Shown in pieces: positions 9,149 to 17,311 of a stretch of DNA of 64,000 bases; position 1 is the stretch's first letter, and the number at the start of each line of letters is the position of its first letter. The notes beneath the pieces are model-generated. The model searched no databases and was not told where the DNA came from. It saw only the letters and a list, made by a program, of their open reading frames with translations. A program made the position numbers and the translations under genes. This DNA comes from Deltaproteobacteria bacterium (GTDB lineage Bacteria; Desulfobacterota; Desulfobacteria; Desulfobacterales; Desulfatirhabdiaceae): the NCBI GenBank assembly GCA_016219185.1, contig JACRBZ010000077.1, positions 54,927 to 118,926 on the forward strand. The letters run 5' to 3'.

Positions 9149-9952
9149 ATGCTGATAATCAGAAGGATAACTTTCTTACTGGCACTGGTGTTGGCATTGA
9201 CGAACACGGCCCTCGCCGAGGATTCCGATTTGGAACTGGCAAAAAAGCTGACCAATCCGCTCTCAAGCCTGATCAGCGTTCCGTTGCAGTACAACTATGA
9301 TAAGGGCTTCGGGCCGAACGATGACGGCTCCAGGTCAGTCCTGAACATTCAGCCGATATGGCCGTTCTCGCTCAATTCCGACTGGAACCTGGTCACACGG
9401 ACAATCATACCGATAGTGGATCAGCAGGACATTCCGGTGAAGGGAGAAAACAAGTCGGGACTTGGCGATATCCTTCAGAGTTTCTTTTTCTCGCCGAAGG
9501 AGCCGGTCGGCGGCTGGATTCTGGGCGCCGGACCTGTCTTTCTCTATCCTTCAGCTTCCGACAGTTTGCTTGGAGGCGAAAAGTGGGGCGTGGGGCCGAC
9601 CGCGGTCGCGCTGCAACAGGTCAATGGATGGACCTATGGCATGATGGCAAACCACATCGAATCCTTTGCGGGGAAAGAAGACCGGACCTACATCAGTTCG
9701 ACGTTCCTGCAACCGTTTATCGCCTACACCACAAAGACGAAAACAACGATCGGTTTGAACACAGAGTCTACTTATGACTGGCATAATTCTACCTGGTCGG
9801 TGCCCGTTAATTTCTCTGTCGCCCAGTTATTCAGGATCGGCAAGCTTCCGATGCAGCTCACCGCCGGAGTCCGCTACTGGGCTGAATCGCCGGAATTCGG
9901 GCCGGAGGGCTTCGGTGCGCGACTGGTGCTGACATTCCTGTTTCCGAAGTAA
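9149..9952 (+). CDS. Predicted outer-membrane beta-barrel / transporter-like protein
   Basis: 267 aa, with a signal peptide ending at ALA (about residue 23) and RBS GAAAGGAGCATATAA before the ATG. The body has alternating polar/aromatic strands (SVPLQYNYDKGF, WNLVTRTIIPIVDQ, WILGAGPVFLYPS) and ends in RLVLTFLFPK, resembling the small transporter/MetA-like barrel family found widely in Proteobacteria. Substrate unknown. It follows the octaheme cytochrome by 244 bp on the same strand. That gap shows no clear promoter or terminator. A link with extracellular electron transfer is possible but is only inferred from adjacency. Confidence 0.7.
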   Translation: MLIIRRITFLLALVLALTNTALAEDSDLELAKKLTNPLSSLISVPLQYNYDKGFGPNDDGSRSVLNIQPIWPFSLNSDWNLVTRTIIPIVDQQDIPVKGENKSGLGDILQSFFFSPKEPVGGWILGAGPVFLYPSASDSLLGGEKWGVGPTAVALQQVNGWTYGMMANHIESFAGKEDRTYISSTFLQPFIAYTTKTKTTIGLNTESTYDWHNSTWSVPVNFSVAQLFRIGKLPMQLTAGVRYWAESPEFGPEGFGARLVLTFLFPK

Positions 9953-9998
9953 ACCGGATCACAGCGTTAAAAGGGTTCCTTTCCATTGCTAACGCCAA

Positions 9999-10006
9999 GT
10001 TAGGTG
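9999..10006. repeat. Cassette-like core site, distal copy (GTTAGGTG)
   Basis: GTTAGGTG is the exact inverse of CACCTAAC at 10447-10454. The two flank one small minus-strand gene. On that strand the gene is preceded by GTTAGGT (fits the integron core GTTRRRY) and followed by ACCTAAC (fits RYYYAAC). Just beyond lies TTGGC-GTTAG, so the attC centre would be collapsed or absent. Confidence 0.35.
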
Positions 10007-10440
10007 TTGATTTGGTATTCAAAGTGATAGCCATCGAAGAATCTGAAAGTATCGATAGTCACAGACTCCAAGGAGACCGTCTTATCAATGAAATCTGTTT
10101 TACTGTCTACCCAAAAAGTAATGCTCTCAACCTTGTGACCACTCTTGAGCAAATTCAGGATTACGTCATAAATTTCATGTGTGGCTTGAATCGATTCTTC
10201 ATCCTCCGGCGACCAATCCTGAGGCACATCAAAACCTAATGCTTCGACATTTGGAAATTCAACGCTTCTGAATCCGCAACTGCATGATCCATGCTGGTCT
10301 GTGAGGAACCAAATATTTCTGTATTTCAAAAAGGCTTCCTCACCTGAATCTGGGGTACCCTTGATAAGCCTTATCTTGTCCAAGTTGTACTCGCTGAGAT
10401 CTTGCTCTGCAGTGGTTCCGATATATGTCATCATGCACAT
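10000..10440 (-). CDS. Hypothetical protein in a cassette-like setting
   Basis: 146 aa from ATG 10440; a GTG at 10449 would add three residues. I do not recognise the family. It is acidic, has no signal peptide or membrane segment, and contains a HGSCSCGFRS motif and a WSPEDEESIQATHEIYDVILNLLK helix. The size and composition are like SMI1/Imm-type or cassette-borne hypothetical proteins. Both ends are bracketed by exact inverted octamers, and the stop codon lies inside the distal one, which is how integron gene cassettes are packed. Its base composition is more AT-rich than the flanking genes. Confidence 0.6.
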   Translation of the reverse strand: MCMMTYIGTTAEQDLSEYNLDKIRLIKGTPDSGEEAFLKYRNIWFLTDQHGSCSCGFRSVEFPNVEALGFDVPQDWSPEDEESIQATHEIYDVILNLLKSGHKVESITFWVDSKTDFIDKTVSLESVTIDTFRFFDGYHFEYQINT

Positions 10441-10446
10441 TTTGAT

Positions 10447-10454
10447 CACCTAAC
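10447..10454. repeat. Cassette-like core site, proximal copy (CACCTAAC)
   Basis: Inverse of the octamer at 9999-10006. On the minus strand it reads GTTAGGTG immediately before the hypothetical gene's start, matching the GTTRRRY core at the 5' end of gene cassettes. The upstream 230 bp (to 10683) hold no gene but carry two copies of a TCCGCATAACA motif (near 10473 and 10499) and a hairpin. Confidence 0.35.
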
Positions 10455-10583
10455 AATTAATAGATTGATCCGCATAACATCCGGAATTTTGATTTCTGTC
10501 CGCATAACACACAATTGGGAAGATTACCAATCACATGATAACTTATTGAATTATCAATTATTTGATCTTAATGTCAATTTATT

Positions 10584-10617
10584 GAGGCATCTTATGCGGA
10601 TCGGCATAAGATGCCTC
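10584..10617. repeat. Perfect 14-bp stem / 6-nt loop hairpin
   Basis: GAGGCATCTTATGC (10584-10597) is followed by the loop GGATCG and its exact reverse complement (10604-10617). There is no T-tract in either direction. Part of the left arm and loop (TTATGCGGATC) is also the inverse of GATCCGCATAA near 10471. It lies between two minus-strand genes and could be a transcription stop, an mRNA processing site, or a recombination hairpin. Confidence 0.6.
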
Positions 10618-10683
10618 TTGATTCCGCGACATAGTCTTTCAGGGGTGTGATACCTGCTCTCAGATTGAACTGTAGAAGCCGTT

Positions 10684-11751
10684 TTAAACCAGAGCCATGG
10701 CTTTTTCCGGACAGATCTCCTGGCAGCAGAAGCAGCGGATGCAGATTTCCGGGTCTGCTTCAGGATAATCCCCGTTCATCGACAGGGCAGACACCGGGCA
10801 TTGTTCGATACAGGCACCGCACCCCGTACATAGCTCCACATTCGCCTGGGGCCGAAGAAGCGTCGGTCTGAAAAGGATTTCCTGAATGGCCGGGTTATTC
10901 ATATTTGCCTCACCGCCCAGGGGAGGCAGTTTGAAATCAGGAAGTGGCTTCAGCTCTCCGATGAGTTCTATCGTTTCAAAATCATAATCTCCAAGGCCCA
11001 AGCTTTTGGCTTTCCGAAGAAATCCCAGTCTTGCCGGATCACACCCCATCATGGTCGCGATGACGGCATCCAGTGCCACGGCATTGTCCGAGGCCAGGAT
11101 GAGTCCGATGTCTCTCAGTTCCGGTGATGCCGGACCGTTTCCTTCCATTCCCACCACCGCATCCACGATGAAGAGATCGGGCACCCGGAGCCGGAACACA
11201 TCCACAATCATTTCATGAAAGCGCGCCGGACTGCCCGCAGCCTTGTGAAGCCGGGCTTTCTGGGCACCGGGAAGGAAGCCGTAACTATTTTTAATGGCCC
11301 CTGTCATTACCGTCAGGCCGTGGGTCTTGAATTTGGGCAGGCTGATAATGATGTCCGCTTCCAGAACCGCCCGCGAAAGACTCACCGTCGGCATATATTC
11401 CGCGTTAAAGTCCATTTTCTGCGAATCAATGCCGATATTCCGATAATAGCCCCCGGCGGCTTCCATCAAGCCCGTTTTTCTGAAACTCTCCTCGTTGGCG
11501 CCATAGCTGAAAACGCCCGGATTGTCTCCCACGACAATCGAAGCAGGCTTCATGGATTCAACCCGCTTGACAACCGCACGAAGCACGGCGGGATTGGTCA
11601 CGATCGCTTCGTTGGCCTCGGATGCTCTCAGAACGTTGGGTTTGATCAGTACTTTTTTAGCCTTCAGGCTCAGGGGAAAGATTTCAAACGCCCGGTCTAT
11701 CGCCTGCCGGACGTCATCGTAGGTTGCGGGCTGGATCATCACTGTTGACAT
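10684..11751 (-). CDS. DUF362 iron-sulfur protein
   Basis: 355 aa. Residues 1-270 form the DUF362 domain (KKVLIKPNVL, KFKTHGLTVMTGAIKN and GNGP motifs). The C-terminus carries two 4Fe-4S motifs, CTGCGACIEQCP and CIRCFCCQEICP, of the bacterial ferredoxin type. DUF362 proteins are cytoplasmic, common in anaerobes, and of unsettled function; electron transfer is likely. The ATG at 11751 has AGAGG about 8 nt upstream. No signal peptide. The gene stands alone, with the next minus-strand gene starting 157 bp away. Confidence 0.88.
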   Translation of the reverse strand: MSTVMIQPATYDDVRQAIDRAFEIFPLSLKAKKVLIKPNVLRASEANEAIVTNPAVLRAVVKRVESMKPASIVVGDNPGVFSYGANEESFRKTGLMEAAGGYYRNIGIDSQKMDFNAEYMPTVSLSRAVLEADIIISLPKFKTHGLTVMTGAIKNSYGFLPGAQKARLHKAAGSPARFHEMIVDVFRLRVPDLFIVDAVVGMEGNGPASPELRDIGLILASDNAVALDAVIATMMGCDPARLGFLRKAKSLGLGDYDFETIELIGELKPLPDFKLPPLGGEANMNNPAIQEILFRPTLLRPQANVELCTGCGACIEQCPVSALSMNGDYPEADPEICIRCFCCQEICPEKAMALV

Positions 11752-11907
11752 GGCTGGTACCTCTTGACTGGGTTGAACGAATCAATGATTTCAAGTCTGA
11801 TTATACGGTAACCCCACATGATCAAGGGGTTACTCACTCCCAAGCATTAAAATGGAGCAGGCCACGATTTGTAAAATGCTCAATTCCAAATGCGGCTGCC
11901 CTGGAAA

Positions 11908-12240
11908 TCATTCTTCTTTATCGGAGGTATCATGATGAACGCTGTCCCCGCTTTGCCCGCCGGCAGCAATCTTATCGGCCATCCGAGTGGAGTACTCGAT
12001 TCTTGCCGCGGCATTGAGTTTCTTCCCATTGGTTTTGCACCATTCGGAGAACCGGTCGGGGTCAATGTCAACACATACAACCCGGACCCCCTGGCTTTCC
12101 AGGACCTTGCGATTCTTTTCCGCGGCTAGGAGCCACTCTTTATAGGTTCCATGGAGTTTGTGGCCGTCCTCAAACATGGCACGAAGCCTGTCGAAGTTTT
12201 CAGCCCTGTACCAGGCCATTCCTATGGTTTCAATTTGCAT
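11908..12240 (-). CDS. Conserved hypothetical protein
   Basis: 110 aa from ATG 12240 (RBS AAGGTG 7 nt upstream); a GTG two codons earlier is possible. It begins with METIGMAWYR-like sequence (MQIETIGMAWYRAENFDRLR) and has a short predicted helix-strand-helix layout (KEWLLAAEKNRKVLESQGVRVVCVDIDPDRFSEWCK). Soluble, charged, no Cys motif. I recognise it as a widespread small protein type without a known function. It lies 94 bp downstream of the PP2C phosphatase gene's stop codon side, divergent in regulation unknown. Confidence 0.65.
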   Translation of the reverse strand: MQIETIGMAWYRAENFDRLRAMFEDGHKLHGTYKEWLLAAEKNRKVLESQGVRVVCVDIDPDRFSEWCKTNGKKLNAAARIEYSTRMADKIAAGGQSGDSVHHDTSDKEE

Positions 12241-12334
12241 GGGCACACCTTAATTGAAAATGATTGGTAATGAAAAAAAATCGCTTGTCATTGAATTGTT
12301 GTCCGATTTTTTGAGAAGGGTGGGACATGCGCCT

Positions 12335-14287
12335 TTAGATGCCCCTGTAATCCGGATGCGAATCGCCATTAAAGGTCAGTGCCAGAACCGTTATGTCGTC
12401 GCTCTGCGCGACCGCGCCGACGAATTCCCGGACCGACAGGATGATGTTTTCAACAAGCTCCTGAGCAGAATCGCTTTTTTCCATTTCCAGTGTCTGAATC
12501 AGCCGATCGTTGGAGTAGAGCTTGTCCTCATGATCCATGGCTTCTGTAACGCCATCCGTGTATAGAATGAGGCTTTCGCCGGGTTCAAGGGTTGTCGACT
12601 GGGTTTTGTAGCCGACATCTTCCAAAACCCCGAGCATGACCTGAGGCGTGATAACCAGCCATTGGGGACTGCTTTCATGTTTGAGGATCAGCGGCGGATT
12701 ATGCCCGGCATTGGCGTAGGCCAGCTCGCCTGTCGTAAAATTCAGGATGCCGCAGAACACCGTGCAAAACATCATCGAGTCGTTATCCACGCAGAGCTCC
12801 CGGTTCGTTCGCTCCAGAATATCCGAAGGCGTTATGTTCTCGCTGGCAATGCCCTTCATGAGGGTTTTGGTGACGGCCATAAAAAGGGCCGCCGGAACCC
12901 CTTTGCCCGAGACATCGCCGATGGAGAAAAACAGACGCCTGTCATCCAGAAGAAAAAAATCATACAGATCACCGCCGACTTCCTTGGCCGGAATCAGGGC
13001 CGCGTAAATGTCAAATTCCTGTTTTTCGGGAAACGGCGGAAAGTGCTTGGGCAGAAAGCTCATCTGAATGGTATGTGCAATTTTCAGCTCGCTCTCTATC
13101 CGTTCCTTGATGGCGGTGGTTTCCTTTAGATCGATGATATATTCTTTCAGGGCGGATCGCATGTTTTCAAAGGATGTGGTCAACTCCCCGATTTCATCGT
13201 TGGATTTGCTGGCGGGAAGCTCGATATCCAGGTTTCCCATGGCAATTTCAACGGTTTTATCGGCAAGCGCGCTGATGGGCCGGGTCATTTTACCGGATAT
13301 AAAGACAATCACCAGAAACAGCAGGATAAAACCGATCGCGCCGATCAACGCCAGTTCCAGGGTCAGGGATTTGAGGGCCGCAAAGAGCTCATCTTCCGGA
13401 ACCACAACGCCCACAGACCAGCCGGTGGACTGCAACGGCGCATAATACATTCTGGAGATTTTACCGGTAAGATTCCGGTTCAGCGGAACGAATCCTTCTT
13501 TTCCATGAATCATGTCCCGGCCGATATTGCGAAGCTCCATATCGCCGGCTGCTTCGGCGATACTGAAAATGCTTTCGTTCATGATCAGGTCTTTATCCGG
13601 ATGAGATACAAAAACCCCGGACTGTGAAATTAAAAAAGCATATCCGGATTGATAGATTTTGATCTCGGAGATTATGTCCTTGAGCCATTTCAGGGAAAGA
13701 TCGGCCGTTACGATGCCGCTGAAGACCTTATCGCCATGAACCTTGCGATAAAACGGCACGGAAAAAGAGGTCATTACGATGTTGCCGCCGCCGGTATCAA
13801 AATAAGGCTCGCTCCAGATAGGTCTGCCCAGTTCCTTTGGCATCAGGTACCAGTCCCAGAAAAAATAATTGTAGGCGGTTTCCGCGTCATCAATCCGTAG
13901 CTTGTCATCTTCCCGGCAGATATAGGGGGCGTAATAGCGGGATTTCCGATCGAAGCCAAAGGGCTCATAGGCAACCGTCGCTCCGAAAATTTCCGGGTTG
14001 GTATTTAATACATTCTCGATCCATTGGAGCAACATATCACGGGTATAAACCTGGCTTTCAAGGGATGCGGCCAGATAGAGCGGGGTTTTCTCGATCCCCA
14101 GCAGGGTGTTTTCGATTTTATGAACCGTGGACAGGGTTAAATACCGGGTATTGTCTTCAACGGTTTTCAGCACGGTTTGTCTGGAAATGGCGTAATTGTA
14201 AAAAAACACAGCAAAAAAAATACAGGCCGTGCCAAGGAGGGTCAGCGAAGCAATCTTGAATGCCAGGCTTTTTTTAGCGGGAATCAT
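12335..14287 (-). CDS. dCache-HAMP-PP2C phosphatase (RsbU/SpoIIE type)
   Basis: 650 aa from ATG 14287; a longer frame to 14329 exists but would overlap the upstream gene by 56 bp. Layout: TM1 (about 10-32), extracytoplasmic dCache sensor (about 40-305, with YYAPYICREDD and PIWSEPYFD), TM2 (about 315-337), HAMP (KMTRPISALADKTVEIAMG), and a C-terminal PP2C/SpoIIE domain with the Asp metal sites GGDLYDFF, GDVSGKGVPAALFM, YANAGHNPP and SDDITVLAL. Such proteins dephosphorylate anti-anti-sigma partners in response to an external signal. Its start overlaps the stop of the NMT1-like binding-protein gene by 14 bp, so the two are translationally coupled and may sense one ligand together. Confidence 0.9.
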   Translation of the reverse strand: MIPAKKSLAFKIASLTLLGTACIFFAVFFYNYAISRQTVLKTVEDNTRYLTLSTVHKIENTLLGIEKTPLYLAASLESQVYTRDMLLQWIENVLNTNPEIFGATVAYEPFGFDRKSRYYAPYICREDDKLRIDDAETAYNYFFWDWYLMPKELGRPIWSEPYFDTGGGNIVMTSFSVPFYRKVHGDKVFSGIVTADLSLKWLKDIISEIKIYQSGYAFLISQSGVFVSHPDKDLIMNESIFSIAEAAGDMELRNIGRDMIHGKEGFVPLNRNLTGKISRMYYAPLQSTGWSVGVVVPEDELFAALKSLTLELALIGAIGFILLFLVIVFISGKMTRPISALADKTVEIAMGNLDIELPASKSNDEIGELTTSFENMRSALKEYIIDLKETTAIKERIESELKIAHTIQMSFLPKHFPPFPEKQEFDIYAALIPAKEVGGDLYDFFLLDDRRLFFSIGDVSGKGVPAALFMAVTKTLMKGIASENITPSDILERTNRELCVDNDSMMFCTVFCGILNFTTGELAYANAGHNPPLILKHESSPQWLVITPQVMLGVLEDVGYKTQSTTLEPGESLILYTDGVTEAMDHEDKLYSNDRLIQTLEMEKSDSAQELVENIILSVREFVGAVAQSDDITVLALTFNGDSHPDYRGI

Positions 14288-15263
14288 CCAGGCAAGGGAA
14301 ATAAAATTCATTGAATTTGGGAACCTCATCGATCATTCCACCGGATTTGAGTTTACTGGCAACCGTCTGATAGCCATCTGAAGAAAGGGTTCCCATCGGG
14401 GTGTTTCCGTCGCCGGTCACGGAAATATCCCTGATGCGATCCAGCATCCATCGCTGATGCACGCGGTTGGTGCCGACATGGGCTTCCTGGACATAGGTCA
14501 TCACGATGTCAATGGCTTCAGCCGGATGGTCGAATGCGTATCGCCAACCTTCAAGAGAGGCAAGGACAACATTGCGGCAAATCCGATCATCTTTTTTAAG
14601 CGTTTCATGCAGGCAGTATATACCGTCTTCCGGAAAGTTCAGGTCGTGCTGGTCAAAAAAGAAGGTGGTGAGCTCGTCTGCGTTCACTCCGGAATTGAGC
14701 AGCGTATGGTATTCATTGTACCACATGGCGCAGGCGGCATCGACACCGCCCTGTAAAAACAAATTAATGGTATAGGTTTGGGGAACGATGGTGACCTGAA
14801 TCTGGTGCTTTTGGAAAAATGCCAGGGGCTGAAGCTTGAAATCCGACCAGAGGCTCACGCGCTTTCCGTTCAGGTCTTTAGGGGAGAGAATACCGCTTGA
14901 TTTTCTGGCAACCAGCATAAATCCGGATTTTTGTCCGATCTGAGCCACATTGACAAGATCAAAACCCCTGGAGCGCAGTTTGATCGCATCGGAAAGAAAC
15001 AAGGTGGTGAAATCGGTCTTCCGGCTGACCAGCATGTCCGCGGGCGGATTGTCCGGGCCGCCGGCAAGCAGTTGAAGATCAATTCCCCGTTTCTGATAAA
15101 ATCCTTTTCGGATGGCCACGTAATATCCGGCAAACTGGGCCTGGGGGGTCCACTGGGGCAGAAAGGTCACGGGCTGCAGATCCTGGCAAAGGGTGGGCAA
15201 GGGAAGCATGCAAATGAGCAGAACCCCTGTTTTCAAAATTGATATCCACCCGCGGACTTTCAT
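14274..15263 (-). CDS. NMT1/THI5-like periplasmic binding protein
   Basis: 329 aa with a signal peptide (hydrophobic core about 10-24, end TLC or LCQ). The motif FLPQWTPQAQFAGYYVA, GFYQKRGIDLQLL and the later PKDLNGKRVSLWSD are those of the NMT1/THI5-like (SsuA-type) substrate-binding fold, which usually feeds ABC importers for pyrimidine, sulfonate or nitrate-like ligands. No ABC permease or ATPase is nearby. The next gene in the operon is a membrane sensor phosphatase, so this copy probably presents a ligand to a signalling protein (inference). No TPP-type leader was found upstream. Confidence 0.88.
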   Translation of the reverse strand: MKVRGWISILKTGVLLICMLPLPTLCQDLQPVTFLPQWTPQAQFAGYYVAIRKGFYQKRGIDLQLLAGGPDNPPADMLVSRKTDFTTLFLSDAIKLRSRGFDLVNVAQIGQKSGFMLVARKSSGILSPKDLNGKRVSLWSDFKLQPLAFFQKHQIQVTIVPQTYTINLFLQGGVDAACAMWYNEYHTLLNSGVNADELTTFFFDQHDLNFPEDGIYCLHETLKKDDRICRNVVLASLEGWRYAFDHPAEAIDIVMTYVQEAHVGTNRVHQRWMLDRIRDISVTGDGNTPMGTLSSDGYQTVASKLKSGGMIDEVPKFNEFYFPCLDDSR

Positions 15264-15361
15264 CAGGCATCTCCATGGCGCATAGCAGCCGGACCGAAAC
15301 AGGCAAATGAGTCCGGAATTGACGAGGGTGAGTCTTGGCCGGGTTCATTCCCCCAGAAGCA

Positions 15362-17062
15362 CTATACAAAATTTTCGCAGTTTCGGGTACTCTTTTTCCA
15401 CCGTTTCTTTCGGTTTTCGCCGCCGGAATCTTCTCTTTCCACGCGCAGTTTTTTCCCGCAGAACTTATATCCGCTGATGGCTTTATACACCTCGTCCACA
15501 TAATTATTTTCAATCTGAAAGCGTGAGCTGTTCGGGCTGATGTCGATGTTTCCCAGCCGGATGAATCGGTTTCGGGTGCTCTGATTGATCAGACCGATGA
15601 TCTGGGGCGGCAATACGTGATCATTCATGCCGATATTGACAACCAGATAGGTAAATTCGGATTTGCTGCATTCCCTGCTGCCGGATTTCGTAAAAGCCTG
15701 ATGGTCCGGCTTCTTTTTTTGCACTTCCCTTTGAACCGCCGTCAGATCCGGGGCGTTTTTATAGTAATTCAGAAAACGGTTGAATTCCAGGGATACGAAA
15801 TGCTTCAAAAGCGCTTCCCTGTCCAAATCCGCCAGTTTTTTCTCGATAATCGCCAGGTAGGGCATAATCTGGTCGCTGTCGACGTCAACGGCCTTAACCC
15901 GATCGATCAGGTGTATCAACTGCTGCTCGCAGATATCTTTTCCGAGCGGCACTTTTGTGGCGGTTATTTTCCGCTTGACGGTTTTTTCAAGGCTGCCGAT
16001 TTTATATTTTTCTTTCATATGGATGATGGCAAGAGAGATTCCGGTTTTTCCGGCCCTGCCGGTCCGGCCGCTTCTGTGGGTGTAAATTTCCAGATCATCG
16101 GGCAGGTCATAGTGAATGACATGGGTCAGGTTATTCACATCCAGCCCTCGCGCGGCAATGTCCGTTGCAATCAGGAGCTGAACATTGCCTTCCCGGAATT
16201 TGCGCATGACAAATTCCCGTTGCGACTGGGACAAATCCCCGTGAAGCGCTTCGGCATTATACCCGTCCTTGATCATCTTATCGGCGATTTCCTGCGTGCT
16301 GATGCGGGTTCTGCAGAAAATGATGCCGTAGATTTCCGGATAATAATCGACCACCCGTTTTAATGTTTCGTACTTGTCCCTTGCATGCACCATGAAGTAT
16401 TGATGCTCGACATTGGCGGTTCCCGAATTCTTCTGGCCCACGGAAATCTCGATCGGGTTTTTCATGTATTTTGCGGCGATTTTTGCAACCTCCGACGGCA
16501 TTGTCGCCGAAAACAAGAGGGTCTGCCGCTCTGTTGGGGCTGCCGCCAAAATGGCGTCCAGCTCTTCCTTGAAGCCCATGTTCAACATGATGTCCGCCTC
16601 ATCGAGCACCAGATGCCGGATGGAACTGATATCGGCGGCCTTCCGGTTGATCAGATCCAGAAGACGACCGGGCGTGGCGACAATGATCTGCGTACCCTTT
16701 CGGACAGAGCGCATCTGCTCGATGATTCCCGCCCCGCCATAAACCGCGGTAACTGAAAGCTTCGGAAGAAACCGCGAGAAGCTCTCCATGTCATGGGCGA
16801 TCTGAAGGCAGAGCTCCCGGGTCGGGCAAAGAATGAGCGTCTGAACCCTTTTTGATGAGATATCCGTTCGTTCCAGAATCGGCAGCCCGTATGCCGCTGT
16901 TTTTCCGGTCCCTGTCTGCGCAAGTCCCACGATATCTCTCGGATCGGTCAGAATTTGCGGAATAACTTTTTCCTGAATCGGCGTCGGTGTGTCAAAGCCC
17001 AGATCGCCAATGGCTTTTATGATGTTTTCGGTCAGTCCCAGTGTGCTGAAATTCAAATGCAA
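15362..17062 (-). CDS. DEAD-box ATP-dependent RNA helicase with DbpA-type RNA-binding tail
   Basis: 566 aa. Core helicase motifs are in order: Q-motif (TPTPIQEKVIPQ), Walker A AQTGTGKT (48-55), PTREL, TPGR, DEAD (VLDEADIML), SAT, and the second RecA domain with ARGLDV and HRSGRTGRAGKTG. Residues about 470-545 form a DbpA/CsdA-like RRM (SEFTYLVVNIGMNDHVLPPQIIGLINQ, ending NYVDEVYKAISGYKFCGKKLRVER). It unwinds structured RNA in ribosome assembly or cold adaptation. The gene stands alone in a minus-strand run, 98 bp before the NMT1-like gene. Confidence 0.95.
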   Translation of the reverse strand: MHLNFSTLGLTENIIKAIGDLGFDTPTPIQEKVIPQILTDPRDIVGLAQTGTGKTAAYGLPILERTDISSKRVQTLILCPTRELCLQIAHDMESFSRFLPKLSVTAVYGGAGIIEQMRSVRKGTQIIVATPGRLLDLINRKAADISSIRHLVLDEADIMLNMGFKEELDAILAAAPTERQTLLFSATMPSEVAKIAAKYMKNPIEISVGQKNSGTANVEHQYFMVHARDKYETLKRVVDYYPEIYGIIFCRTRISTQEIADKMIKDGYNAEALHGDLSQSQREFVMRKFREGNVQLLIATDIAARGLDVNNLTHVIHYDLPDDLEIYTHRSGRTGRAGKTGISLAIIHMKEKYKIGSLEKTVKRKITATKVPLGKDICEQQLIHLIDRVKAVDVDSDQIMPYLAIIEKKLADLDREALLKHFVSLEFNRFLNYYKNAPDLTAVQREVQKKKPDHQAFTKSGSRECSKSEFTYLVVNIGMNDHVLPPQIIGLINQSTRNRFIRLGNIDISPNSSRFQIENNYVDEVYKAISGYKFCGKKLRVEREDSGGENRKKRWKKSTRNCENFV

Positions 17063-17311
17063 TTCCTCTATATGTGTCTTTCATGACGTAAAAATAAATG
17101 ATGATATCGGGCTTGAAAAATGACTTGCCAAATATGAATTCTCTTCTGGAATACGGGGGAGAGGATCTTATGTCCGTCTTGCAGTTTTCAATATTTTACG
17201 CAGTTTAATCCAATTCATGTCAATTGGCAATACATAATCCGGCCGATTGCCACGGTCCCCGGTGGACAATATCGCTGGCCTGTTCGCCTGAAAAATGTTA
17301 AAAAATAAATC

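Noticed and set aside
12241..12300. Fur box near TTGAAAATGATTGGTAATG
   Set aside because: Only one half resembles the consensus and there is no symmetric partner.
15264..15361. Thiamine (TPP) riboswitch before the NMT1/THI5-like gene
   Set aside because: The 98-bp gap lacks the CTGAGA and other TPP core motifs; the protein family also serves non-thiamine ligands.
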